Part shown: piece by piece, positions 15,447 to 23,791 of the stretch
Numbering within the stretch: position 1 is the stretch's first letter
How the letters are laid out: the number at the start of each line of letters is the position of its first letter
Source of the DNA: a virus
Length of the DNA: 59,398 nucleotides
IMG/VR virus record: IMGVR_UViG_3300044993_000568
Location: 1-59,398 of that record
Reading direction: 5' to 3' (one strand)
Position numbers and translations under genes: made by a program
The notes under the pieces: model-generated
Database searches by the model: none
What the model was told of the DNA's origin: nothing
Seen by the model: only the letters and a program-made list of their open reading frames with translations

Positions 15447-16426
15447 ATAGATTCCCTTATATTTTGTGGTTCTTCAATAATATTAAATACATAATAATGC
15501 AGCAACTGTTCTATTGTATTTTTTCCTGCATCAGCGTCAATCTTGCTATTAAATGTTTTCAATATATTTGGAACTATCTTTAAATTTTGAGCAGATTCCA
15601 AATCTTTTGATATATTTTTACAAAACTCTTCCGTCCCAGTCAGAGTGACTCTAATTTTAGATAGCGGATCATTATTGTTTTTAAGGGCTGACACTATTGA
15701 ACTGCTATCTTGTCCTTCCACTATTTCGGCCCTATACTGGGTTCTTACCCAGCCTAAAGTACTAACTGGGATTAGCGAGTCCGAGTCCGAGTAATGTATA
15801 AAAATATTTTTAGATTCTTTCGATCCCAGTTGAAAAAACTCGGCTGAGCTTACTGGCCTTGGTGTCCCTATATATGTAATATTGGCTACGGATTGCGATG
15901 AATGTATATGTCCTGCTATAACCCTTTTGTACTGAGACACAGATTCTACTGAGAAACCGTCTGGGGCATAGAATCCATTCTCGTAAGTGGCGCCGTTAAA
16001 AGTTTGATGACAAACTAAATATTGTGCGTCAGGCAGTAATTTTTTAAAATCGTCTTCTGAATGAGTGAATCCTATTAATCCATACGGCCCCAGTACCAAT
16101 GGGCCGCTATTTTCATCAATTACGGTTACTAAATGCGAAAGGGTCTGCCGCACTGCATTAATTTTAGTAGACGTAGGGGAGCTGCCATCATGATTTCCTG
16201 CAAGTATATAAATTGCATTACTTTTGGAAAGCCTGCGCAGATTGTCTTGGAGCAGATCCACTACTTCTTGCCTTACAACCGAATGGGTATGGAATATATC
16301 CCCTAAAAACACAATGGCGTCAACTGCATGCTCTGTTGCAGTTTTTTCAATAAGTTTAAAGAGATTGGAAGTCTCCTCTAGATTATTTACTTGTACATGT
16401 AAGTCGCCGACCAATAGTGCCTTCAA
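15392..16426 (-). CDS. SbcD/Mre11-like nuclease (T4 gp47 type)
   Basis: This 344-residue calcineurin-like phosphoesterase has all the metal-binding motifs: D-x-H at 8-10 (VGDLHVQ), GD in FLGDIFHTH, GNHD in LAGNHDGSS, the single His in VCHQTF, and GHIH in IAGHIHSSQ. It is expected to pair with the SbcC/Rad50-like ATPase at 23791 to process DNA ends in recombination-dependent replication. The two subunits are on opposite strands 8 kb apart instead of adjacent as in T4. It starts two bases after the stop of the GroES-like gene. Confidence 0.85.
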   Translation of the reverse strand: MKALLVGDLHVQVNNLEETSNLFKLIEKTATEHAVDAIVFLGDIFHTHSVVRQEVVDLLQDNLRRLSKSNAIYILAGNHDGSSPTSTKINAVRQTLSHLVTVIDENSGPLVLGPYGLIGFTHSEDDFKKLLPDAQYLVCHQTFNGATYENGFYAPDGFSVESVSQYKRVIAGHIHSSQSVANITYIGTPRPVSSAEFFQLGSKESKNIFIHYSDSDSLIPVSTLGWVRTQYRAEIVEGQDSSSIVSALKNNNDPLSKIRVTLTGTEEFCKNISKDLESAQNLKIVPNILKTFNSKIDADAGKNTIEQLLHYYVFNIIEEPQNIRESIWLRLQKLVPNLGKTSTC

Positions 16427-16427
16427 G

Positions 16428-16718
16428 TTAAGCCTCTTTTTTTTGAACAGCTACAGCTAAGCTAATAGGCAACAGCACAAACTCGACTCCATTCAAAGAA
16501 GATATTTTTTGTACAGTTGGGTGATTATAAATATCCCCACGAAAATACACAATATCGCCTCGCTTGAGGTCGTTTGGTCCATCCATTACCAATTCGGAGC
16601 TTACTAAATCTCTGAAAAGCTTGTCCGTCCTAACAAATCTAGCATTAGCGCTCTCAACCTGCTGTGCATGATTAAATTGAATAGGCTTAATAGCGATATT
16701 GTCATGTAATGTCTTCAT
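16428..16718 (-). CDS. GroES-like co-chaperonin
   Basis: This 96-residue protein fits the size and layout of GroES. It has an N-terminal strand MKTLHDNIAIKPIQ (compare the LHD-R-V-x-V-K start of GroES), a variable middle containing a possible mobile loop (residues 17-45), then LKRGDIVYFRGDIYNHPTVQ and the closing G-x-E-F-V-L-L-P-x-S-L-A-V-A-V, which matches the GroES pattern G-x-E-Y-L-I-x-x-x-x-I-L-A-V. T4 gp31 is a known divergent phage example. A phage GroEL is encoded at 20718, so the two probably work together. Identity is too low to be certain by eye. Confidence 0.6.
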   Translation of the reverse strand: MKTLHDNIAIKPIQFNHAQQVESANARFVRTDKLFRDLVSSELVMDGPNDLKRGDIVYFRGDIYNHPTVQKISSLNGVEFVLLPISLAVAVQKKEA

Positions 16719-17715
16719 GCTTAATGACTCCCTTTAGGACTAGTATTTTTTTTTGAACAATAGACATTTTATCAATATTTTCAGATATTTGCAACAGTAA
16801 ATTTTTAGCTTCTACAAGATCATATGCAGAGGCAGCCTCGCCGTTATCTAAGTCCACGAAATCAGACACTAAATGGTCCTCGTATCCGTTTATTGGTGCA
16901 TCTAGCGAAAAGTACTTGGTGGAATTAATTAGATCTGCTATATCTTCTTCTGCTATTTTTAAGACTTCCGACAATTCCGGTACGTTAATTGATCCAGTCT
17001 GCTTTTGAAGTGCCTTTTTTAATGAGTAGAGCTTCTTTTGGCCATGGCTGCCAAGCGTAGCAGCGGAAGAATGCGAGGTTTGAACTGTTAGCAGATGGCT
17101 TAATATGAATCCAACGGCCATTTGATGGAACTTAGAGTTGGCTCCGAGCACATATTTGTCTACCGCATTTAGTAATCCCTCGTTGGCTGCGGATATAAAA
17201 TCTGAAAAATCAACTGATCCCGATTTATTTTTAGAACTGAAGACCTTTGCCTTATTAAGTGCCATGTACAAGTATTGATTTATAATCTCATTACGAATAA
17301 CTGACATTTCATTCATTAGCTTAGACACTTTATCTTTTTTTGGGCCGGATACGCCCTCTAATTTTCTCATTGCAAAGGCACAGAATCTAAAATTGATGGG
17401 CAATCGGTACATATCTTTCATGTTGGCCCTTTTAATTGCCTTATTGACTACTGGCATAAAATTAGAAAGGCGCTCTCTAAAATATCCTCTGGCCTCTCTC
17501 AGGTCCGAGGACTCTACGTTAATGTAGTAAACGAAGGCTCTGTAAACTTCTCGTCCTTCTTTAAAGGATCGTAGGCACTTGGCAAATTCTTTTTCTAATT
17601 TAATAAGATTTTTAAATTTATCATTCGTATCAAAATCAGTACTATATTGCGCCTCTGCGGCCAATTCTTTTAGGTATAATTGCAAAATATTGATTTCTTC
17701 GGCTTGATTTTTCAT
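16702..17715 (-). CDS. Sigma70-like RNA polymerase factor lacking a normal region 4
   Basis: The 337-residue protein has a recognisable sigma region 2: NQYLYMALNKAKVF, then DFISAANEGLLNAVDKYVLG and SKFHQMAVGFILSHLL. A region 3-like helical part follows (LKKALQKQTGSINVPELSEVLKIAEEDIADLI, then YFSLDAPI). The normal region 4 with its -35-binding helix-turn-helix is missing: the protein stops after IDKMSIVQKKILVLKGVIKHEDIT. It resembles phage late sigma factors that need partner proteins, such as T4 gp55. It overlaps the helicase gene by ATGA and the GroES-like gene by 17 bases. Confidence 0.65.
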   Translation of the reverse strand: MKNQAEEINILQLYLKELAAEAQYSTDFDTNDKFKNLIKLEKEFAKCLRSFKEGREVYRAFVYYINVESSDLREARGYFRERLSNFMPVVNKAIKRANMKDMYRLPINFRFCAFAMRKLEGVSGPKKDKVSKLMNEMSVIRNEIINQYLYMALNKAKVFSSKNKSGSVDFSDFISAANEGLLNAVDKYVLGANSKFHQMAVGFILSHLLTVQTSHSSAATLGSHGQKKLYSLKKALQKQTGSINVPELSEVLKIAEEDIADLINSTKYFSLDAPINGYEDHLVSDFVDLDNGEAASAYDLVEAKNLLLQISENIDKMSIVQKKILVLKGVIKHEDIT

Positions 17716-19169
17716 GTGATTTCCGTACGAGATACTGGCCCCACCTCTTTATAGTAGCCTTCGCGTACCATGGCGTGATTGCGTAGCTGGGGCACATCTT
17801 TAATAATAAAATCAACAATTTTGGCCTCAGTCTTGCCAGACGCGGCATGTATTCTGGTGCTGCGTCCGATGGGCCCCTGCTTTACCTTGGTTCCTGCCCT
17901 ATTACCTTGCCAATTAATAGTTAGCCTTACTGGAAGAAAATTGGTACCAGTCGAGACGGCGGAAGTCCCGACAACGCACATGATCTTGCCTTTATTAAAG
18001 TCTTCGCAAATCTGAGTGACATCTGAATCTCCGGATGCATACTGATAAGCCGTGCGCATGTGCTTTTTTAAGAGATGTTCTTGGCTATGCTCATCTACAA
18101 GGATTAAAGTTGGCATTCCTGCATTTACAGCCTTTTCTGCCATATCGGATATAATTCTTGCTATAGTTTCATTATTATATAAATGCACTTGATTCATCTT
18201 CACCATATTATTGCTGTTGTACTCTGGATTAGGTGAGCCGACCTCAATCATTAGAGTAGACAACTTTGCCAGGAATCCTTCTTCTTGAAGCTCCTGAATA
18301 GTTTTAAGATACACGCAAGGGCCGATAATGGCTTCTAAAAGCGTATTTTTGCCGTCATTTCTCTCTGGCGTTGCAGTTGTAAACCATCTGTAAGGAACTT
18401 TAGAGAGCAGGTCATGGCATACTTTTTCAAAAGTATTGGCCGGTGTCAGGTGGCATTCGTCGAATATCATGGCATCAAAATTAGAGATATACTTAAATGA
18501 CTCACTATTCTCTGTGACTCTAACCAGAGACTGTGCCGTTGCTACGACAATTTTTTTGTCGTACTGCTTTTTACTTCCACCGTACATGCCAACATTTTTC
18601 TTTCCAAATGCCCTTATAAGGTCTTCGTGTAGCTGATCGCATATAGAACTTGATGGAGCGATAACTATTGTCTTAAGTCCCAATCTTTTGACCAAATTAG
18701 TTATAACGATACTTTTGCCCGAACCAGTCGGAAGGCTTACGTGCGAATGCGGATTTTCTAGCAATCGCTCAACCGCAGCCTCCTGATAATAATACATAGA
18801 ATATTTTGGAACTTCGTTCCATGGTATTAGTTTAGGCTGTGGGTATACGACATTATTTTCAACTTGGCAGTCAAAACTTGCTTTAAGTCTATTCGCCAAT
18901 CCAGGATATGTCCATAGCCCGTACTCGTCTTCAAATAGAACCGTTTTAACGAGCTGCTTATTAAGATTGGATAACTGATTTTCTACCCACTCATTGCCAT
19001 ATCTTTGACGCAAATAAAAATTTTTTTTGAGATTTTTAATTTGCATCTCAACAGTTTTGTCTTTAAAAGACAGCATTTTTCTTAAAGAGTCTACCTGGGA
19101 CTGTGAATCCACATATATTCTCATTTTTATGGGCGTCTCTATAATAATTTTCACCCTGTGGATCTCCAA
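17712..19169 (-). CDS. Superfamily 2 helicase, UvsW-like
   Basis: The 485-residue ATP-dependent helicase has an N-terminal accessory domain (residues 1-120) like T4 UvsW, then SF2 motifs: Q-like YYQEAAVERLL, Walker A LPTGSGKS (146-153), Ib VATAQSL, Walker B DECH (FDAMIFDECHLT), motif III TATPER, and C-terminal motifs V and VI (VVGTSAVSTGTNFLPVR, QGPIGRSTRI). UvsW-type enzymes unwind branched DNA and R-loops and switch replication modes. The gene overlaps its neighbours on both sides by 4 to 19 bases, so translation is coupled. Confidence 0.85.
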   Translation of the reverse strand: MEIHRVKIIIETPIKMRIYVDSQSQVDSLRKMLSFKDKTVEMQIKNLKKNFYLRQRYGNEWVENQLSNLNKQLVKTVLFEDEYGLWTYPGLANRLKASFDCQVENNVVYPQPKLIPWNEVPKYSMYYYQEAAVERLLENPHSHVSLPTGSGKSIVITNLVKRLGLKTIVIAPSSSICDQLHEDLIRAFGKKNVGMYGGSKKQYDKKIVVATAQSLVRVTENSESFKYISNFDAMIFDECHLTPANTFEKVCHDLLSKVPYRWFTTATPERNDGKNTLLEAIIGPCVYLKTIQELQEEGFLAKLSTLMIEVGSPNPEYNSNNMVKMNQVHLYNNETIARIISDMAEKAVNAGMPTLILVDEHSQEHLLKKHMRTAYQYASGDSDVTQICEDFNKGKIMCVVGTSAVSTGTNFLPVRLTINWQGNRAGTKVKQGPIGRSTRIHAASGKTEAKIVDFIIKDVPQLRNHAMVREGYYKEVGPVSRTEIT

Positions 19170-20536
19170 TAAGGTAAGTTTTTATATCTCTTAACTTCAG
19201 AAAAATTCTTTAAAAAGCTATTAAGCTGCTGCTTATATTTATTACGATTATATCTAATTTCTAGTATTGACTCAAATTTTTTCTGCTTTGTAGAGTAATG
19301 TGTATTGTATGCAAAATATAATTCTCTGGGATTTTCTACTAGGGAAGATTCAGCAGCATGGGCTTCTGCTCGCTTAAATAAATACTCAGCGGCAAAATCA
19401 AACGCCATGGCAATTTTATTTTTAGTTTCAGAGTTTTTAGCCGCCATAAATACTTTTTCAATATTATTGAATGTTATTCGGCGCTTAGGCTTGTAAATCG
19501 CTTTGCTGCTTGCCACTCTTATTTGGTATGTCCTAGACCTAACTCCTGGGCAAAATGTCGCATCTGTGCATATACGCCACTTTAATTTAACTGCCGCATC
19601 AGACAGCATCTTATACCCTGTATGGAACCATTTCTTTTCTAGTGCTGCGTTTATCTCTACTGGACGTTTAACGCGATTTTGAATAGTAGACATTAAAGCC
19701 AGATATTTTAAGTACCTCAAACAACTTTTAACTGTAATCCTGTACTTAGCTAGCTGTTCAGAAAAATCCTCCGGAAAATAGCCATTTTTTTTAATAATTT
19801 TAAATTTTAATATTTTTTCACATTCATTATAAAGCCTTTCTGCAGCTGACCTGAACGCCTTTTCGTCTTTAAAATACCTTAGAAAGACTCCTGCGTTATT
19901 GGCATTGCAGTATCTCAGAACTTCCTCTACTGTCAATTTTTTAGCCATTTTTATGGCTGTATCCTGATTTTTAATAAAATATTCAAAATGAGTTCTTTTT
20001 CCTAAAATGCCTTTTACAAGCTTCGGCTTAGATAGCATATATTCGATTTTAGGTACAAAGTATTTAAAAAACGAATCTCGATTAAATACTTTAAAATATT
20101 TAGGAAATCCAGATTTTGAAAGATCAACTTGAGCCTCTACCAGTTTATCTCTTAGTACTCTAAATAAAGCATATAGGGCCATTGTATTAATATTAATTTT
20201 ATTGTCTTTAAACTCAAAAATCTCAGAATTAGATCTATTTAAATCTATTAGATTTCTATTCATTTCCCCCGTAAACCAATAATGAAGGGCGTAAGACTTC
20301 TTGCTATGAAAAAATGGCCTAATAAGTTCTCCATGCTTTAAAGAGCTGTAGTACCCTTTAAAAAAGAAATCAAATAACTTTTTTTCATATATTAAAGAAT
20401 CCCTTCCATCTGAATCAGTTTTAAACATAGGGTGATGCATTTGAGCAAAAATAGCCAAATGAGCATTATTAAGATCTTCTTTAAAAGAACTTAAAGAATA
20501 TGAAAGTAGGTATTCTTCTAATTGCATTCCCCTCAA
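19151..20536 (-). CDS. Large unknown protein (461 aa), first gene of the minus-strand operon
   Basis: This 461-residue protein is rich in Lys, Phe and Tyr and is mostly helical, with no recognised motif (for example EEYLLSYSLSSFKEDLNNAHL and KMAKKLTVEEVLRYCNANN). It is AT-rich compared with its neighbours. The start is probably TTG at 20536, six bases after a perfect AGGAGG; the ATG at 20527 is too far from that site (15 bases). It is transcribed from the minus-strand promoter at 20605-20632 and follows a hairpin. Being first in the operon it may be expressed early. The basic character would fit a nucleic-acid-binding protein, which is inference. Confidence 0.65.
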   Translation of the reverse strand: MRGMQLEEYLLSYSLSSFKEDLNNAHLAIFAQMHHPMFKTDSDGRDSLIYEKKLFDFFFKGYYSSLKHGELIRPFFHSKKSYALHYWFTGEMNRNLIDLNRSNSEIFEFKDNKININTMALYALFRVLRDKLVEAQVDLSKSGFPKYFKVFNRDSFFKYFVPKIEYMLSKPKLVKGILGKRTHFEYFIKNQDTAIKMAKKLTVEEVLRYCNANNAGVFLRYFKDEKAFRSAAERLYNECEKILKFKIIKKNGYFPEDFSEQLAKYRITVKSCLRYLKYLALMSTIQNRVKRPVEINAALEKKWFHTGYKMLSDAAVKLKWRICTDATFCPGVRSRTYQIRVASSKAIYKPKRRITFNNIEKVFMAAKNSETKNKIAMAFDFAAEYLFKRAEAHAAESSLVENPRELYFAYNTHYSTKQKKFESILEIRYNRNKYKQQLNSFLKNFSEVKRYKNLPYWRSTG

Positions 20537-20551
20537 ACCACCCCTCCTTTA

Positions 20552-20578
20552 CCTCATAGAGGTATCCTTTCTATGAGG
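20552..20578. promoter_or_regulatory. Perfect inverted repeat in the leader of the minus-strand operon
   Basis: CCTCATAGA (20552-20560) and TCTATGAGG (20570-20578) form a perfect 9-bp stem with a 9-nt loop. In the minus-strand mRNA it lies just upstream of the AGGAGG of the 461-residue gene, so it could act as an operator or modulate translation. There is no T-run, so termination is unlikely. Confidence 0.55.
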
Positions 20579-20604
20579 ATGGTGCATTTTTACGCTTAAA
20601 CACA

Positions 20605-20632
20605 GTATTAACATAAATGATTACCCAGTCAA
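20605..20632 (-). promoter_or_regulatory. Promoter of the minus-strand operon
   Basis: Read on the minus strand: -35 TTGACT (20632-20627), 16-bp spacer, -10 TAATAC (20610-20605). It faces away from the GroEL promoter. Confidence 0.55.
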
Positions 20633-20652
20633 CCATAACAGTTAATTTTTTG

Positions 20653-20680
20653 TTGATTAGATCTTAAAAAATGGTAATAT
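20653..20680 (+). promoter_or_regulatory. Promoter of the GroEL-led operon
   Basis: -35 TTGATT (20653-20658), 16-bp spacer, -10 TAATAT (20675-20680) preceded by TGG (extended -10). The leader then carries AAGGAG eleven bases before the ATG at 20718. Confidence 0.5.
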
Positions 20681-20717
20681 AAACATAACGATAGACTTAT
20701 AAGGAGATTTATACTAC

Positions 20718-23480
20718 ATGAAAGAATTTGCTAAATCAAAAACCGCAAGCAAAACAATAACTTCTGATTCAAATAAGATTCAGAAGGTAGTATTAGAGAC
20801 CCTTCATCAGGCTAGTCAGCTCGTAGGCTCAACCTTGGGTCCTAACGGCAAAATCGTTTTAATTGAGCGTCAAGAAAATATTGGGCCATATGTTACCAAA
20901 GACGGTATTACAGTTTTTAATTCCATGGCTTTTGCAGATCCCACGAAACAGGCAATTCTAGAAGCAGCTAGGGATAGTTCTTCAAAAACTAATGTGGAGG
21001 CAGGTGATGGACCACAGCCATTATATAGTAAAGTTTTGACTCCAAGCGGCTTTGTCCAAATGAAGGACGTATCCGTTGGCATGAAAATTAGCGGAACAAA
21101 CGGAACTACTCAGACCGTTTTGGGGGTATATCCAAAAGGCCTAAAAGAAATATACGAAGTTGAATTTGAGAATAAGGGCGTAGTCGAGTGCTGTGAAGAT
21201 CATATTTGGTCGGTATCGTATAATAAAAATAATAAAAATAAGACAACCAAAGAACTTTACAGGGATTATGTAAAAACAAGTGGCGGATATAAGAAATATA
21301 AGTATTTCGTGCCACGAACTGTAGTTGAATTTAAGAGCAGCGAGACAGCAATGCCACTGGACCCATACCTAGTAGGACTATTGATTGGGGGCGTGACGGT
21401 AAGGGATTCTGGAAGCTTTGAGCTATTTTTAGGCGCTGACAAAAAACATATTATTGAAAAATTAGTTGTTCCAGCAGGTATTACTAAGTCTGTTCAATTT
21501 ATTAAAGACGAAAATTATTATAGAGTGCAGCTTGCAGGAACTGACAAGCACAATCGCTCTATTCAGCATATTTTGAAGCAAATAGGGCTCAAAAATGCCC
21601 CCAGCAGCACAAAGCATATACCACAAGCTTATTTATACAGCTCAATGACTGCTAGAAAACAATTGCTACAGGGCCTTATAGATTCTGACGGGTACATCAA
21701 TAAGAAAGGCATGTTTGAGTTTAATACTACATCAGAACAATTCGCACATGATGTCAAGCAGCTTTGCAGCAGCTTGGGCCTTACTACGCTTATTAGCAGG
21801 AAAAACCGCTCTAAAGTTAATCCTGATACTACGAGCATTCGCATTGCTCAATTGAAAGGCCATAAATTAGGAGACAAGATTATTCGCATCACTCCAACCG
21901 GACGCTTTACGGAAATGCAATGCATCAAGGTAAGCAATCCGGACAGCCTGTACATAACTGATAACTATGTCGTCACTCACAATACTACTTCCGCTACAAT
22001 TTTGGCAGAAGCCCTTATTAGGCTTGGATTGAACTATCTGCGCGAAAATCCTAGGGTTTCCACTCAAAAGGTAATGAGAGAGCTTGAGCAGGCGTATAAT
22101 GAGTTTGTTGTGCCATTTATCCAAGACAACGCCATTAAGATTACCACTGAAAACGACGAGGACCTTTTAAAGAAGGTAGCCCTTGTAGCCACTAACTACG
22201 ACCAAGAAATGTCAGAAGCAGTAATTCAGGGATTTGGCGAAGTTGGGCACAGCGGGAATATTACTATCGCAGAGGCTCCCGGAGTTAGTGGTTTTGAAGT
22301 TGAAAAGGTAGAGGGCTTCCACATTGCAAAGGGATTTGAAGAGACTTGCGGTCGTTTTATTGAAGAGTTTATTAACGACAAGGGCAATTACAGAACCCTG
22401 CTCGAGCGCCCCAAGTTCTTGCTTTATAATGGTAAAATTAACGATATTAGCCAAATCATGAAAGTTCTTGAGATTTTTGGCGATGCGTCAGATAGCGTTA
22501 AGTACGGAAAGAACGCCATTAGCCCCAACTTAGTTGTCGTAGCGCATCACTTCTCTGAGTCTGTCCTGGCTATTCTGGCAGCTAATTTTAGAAACCCCAC
22601 TTCAATAAACGTATTGCCTCTGAAGACTCCAATGACGATTCAGGCTAATAGCCCATATCATTTCTTGCTAGATCTGGCAGCTTTTGCCGGAGCCACAGTT
22701 TTTGACCCGCTTTCTAGACCGCTAGAAACAGTGGAAATTGCCGATCTTGGCCTCGATACTATGCAGCTATTCGAGTTTGGTCGATTTAAGAGTACTGTAA
22801 TAGGTCGCCCAGAAGAGATGTTTTTAATGCCACGAGTTGAGGAGCTGCAGCATCAGCACAGAAACGCCGAAAGCAGTATGGACGCAGAGCTTCTTAATGA
22901 GCGAATTGCCATCCTTACGGGCGGGATTGCACGAATTAAAGTACTGGGAAGCTCCGAAGCCGAGCTTAAGGAAAAGCGCCACAGGGTGGAAGATGCTGTT
23001 GCGTCTATTAAGGGTGCCATTAAATACGGAGTTCTTCCAGGATGCGCAAAGACCATGCTTACGCTGTCCAAATTGATTAGCGCCAATGAAGATCTGCCTC
23101 GCTCAGTCAGGCACATTATGGGCAAGGCTTTTGCTGAGCCATTCCGTCGTATTTTGGATAACGGAGGCTATCACGCAGATGAGATTAAAGAAGTGGCGCA
23201 AAAGATTACATCGCAAAACTTCTATTATACCTACGACGCTCTAAATCAGAAGTTTGGCGATGCCATTGAGCTTGGAATCTTGGATTCGGCAGCAGCAGTT
23301 AATATGGCCATCAAAAATAGCTTGTCTGTGTCTAAAATGCTAATGGGACTAAGCGGAGTCGTTGTCTTTACTAGGGATGCAGAGCTTGAGCGCCAAGAAG
23401 CCAGGGACTACTATTCTGAACAAAGAGCTATGAAGGAAGCAATTGAAAATCAAGAACGAGACATGTGGCAGCCAGATTAG
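20718..23480 (+). CDS. groEL: GroEL-type chaperonin (Hsp60) interrupted by an intein
   Basis: The 920-residue precursor: residues 1-98 and 423-920 together make a 596-residue chaperonin, a little longer than the usual 545. Group I signatures are GSTLGPNGKIVLI, YVTKDGITVF, the split nucleotide motif GDG-TTSAT, LVATNYDQEMSEAV, VGHSGNITIAEA, and the second ATPase site VEDAVASIKGAIKYGVLPG. It has no GGM-repeat tail and instead ends with a charged helix. It should fold phage or host proteins with the GroES-like partner at 16428. The intein sits in the ATP-binding motif, so the protein cannot hydrolyse ATP before splicing. It leads the plus-strand replication operon. Confidence 0.92.
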   Translation: MKEFAKSKTASKTITSDSNKIQKVVLETLHQASQLVGSTLGPNGKIVLIERQENIGPYVTKDGITVFNSMAFADPTKQAILEAARDSSSKTNVEAGDGPQPLYSKVLTPSGFVQMKDVSVGMKISGTNGTTQTVLGVYPKGLKEIYEVEFENKGVVECCEDHIWSVSYNKNNKNKTTKELYRDYVKTSGGYKKYKYFVPRTVVEFKSSETAMPLDPYLVGLLIGGVTVRDSGSFELFLGADKKHIIEKLVVPAGITKSVQFIKDENYYRVQLAGTDKHNRSIQHILKQIGLKNAPSSTKHIPQAYLYSSMTARKQLLQGLIDSDGYINKKGMFEFNTTSEQFAHDVKQLCSSLGLTTLISRKNRSKVNPDTTSIRIAQLKGHKLGDKIIRITPTGRFTEMQCIKVSNPDSLYITDNYVVTHNTTSATILAEALIRLGLNYLRENPRVSTQKVMRELEQAYNEFVVPFIQDNAIKITTENDEDLLKKVALVATNYDQEMSEAVIQGFGEVGHSGNITIAEAPGVSGFEVEKVEGFHIAKGFEETCGRFIEEFINDKGNYRTLLERPKFLLYNGKINDISQIMKVLEIFGDASDSVKYGKNAISPNLVVVAHHFSESVLAILAANFRNPTSINVLPLKTPMTIQANSPYHFLLDLAAFAGATVFDPLSRPLETVEIADLGLDTMQLFEFGRFKSTVIGRPEEMFLMPRVEELQHQHRNAESSMDAELLNERIAILTGGIARIKVLGSSEAELKEKRHRVEDAVASIKGAIKYGVLPGCAKTMLTLSKLISANEDLPRSVRHIMGKAFAEPFRRILDNGGYHADEIKEVAQKITSQNFYYTYDALNQKFGDAIELGILDSAAAVNMAIKNSLSVSKMLMGLSGVVVFTRDAELERQEARDYYSEQRAMKEAIENQERDMWQPD
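21012..21983 (+). other. Class 3-type intein (324 aa) in GroEL, with LAGLIDADG domain
   Basis: Residues 99-422 lie between GDG and TTSAT. The first residue is Pro (PQPLYSKVLTPSGFVQM), so there is no Cys or Ser nucleophile at position 1. Block B reads CCEDHIW, with Trp two residues after the His; block F reads MQCIKV, with a Cys at its fourth position; the end is VVTHN before the +1 Thr. Trp, Cys and Thr at these places are the known class 3 intein signature (block F cysteine nucleophile). The endonuclease has two dodecapeptides, LVGLLIGGV and LLQGLIDSDGYI. The first lacks its catalytic Asp. Confidence 0.85.
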
Positions 23481-23503
23481 AAACTTTTTAATAGGGGATA
23501 GCT

Positions 23504-23791
23504 ATGCTTATTAAATATAAATGCAATCTTTGCGATAATGAAATTCAAAAGTATTTTCATAAAACTGATAAGCAGGCCAATTTTCTTAATTGCCAATGTG
23601 GTGGCGTTCTTGAGCGCCAAGTTCCAGATTTTGGAACAACTAGCCTAGAATACGTTGACAATGGAGTGTCTGCAAAAAGGGTGGAGCTAAGAAAAGATGC
23701 CGTGCTACGCGCAAAAGAGCGTGGCGATAAATATATTGAGGCTAAGGCTAATGCTGCTACAGTTTTAGGCAAAAAAGAAGGCCAAGACTGA
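23504..23791 (+). CDS. Small zinc-ribbon protein (FmdB-like)
   Basis: This 95-residue protein begins MLIKYKCNLCDNEIQ, then NCQCGGVLERQVPDFG. The C-x2-C and C-x-C pairs with this spacing and the following RQVPDFG resemble the FmdB/putative regulatory zinc-ribbon family common in phages and bacteria. The C-terminal half is a charged helix (RVELRKDAVLRAKERGDKYIEAKANAATVLG). The gene lies between groEL and the SbcC-like gene, with a TGATG overlap to the latter. Exact role unknown. Confidence 0.7.
   Translation: MLIKYKCNLCDNEIQKYFHKTDKQANFLNCQCGGVLERQVPDFGTTSLEYVDNGVSAKRVELRKDAVLRAKERGDKYIEAKANAATVLGKKEGQD

Noticed and set aside
17727-17740. Extra copy of the promoter-repeat string TACGAGATACTGGC
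   Set aside because: It is a 14-base match inside coding sequence, without the TAGACT box at the right spacing; chance matches of this length are expected.
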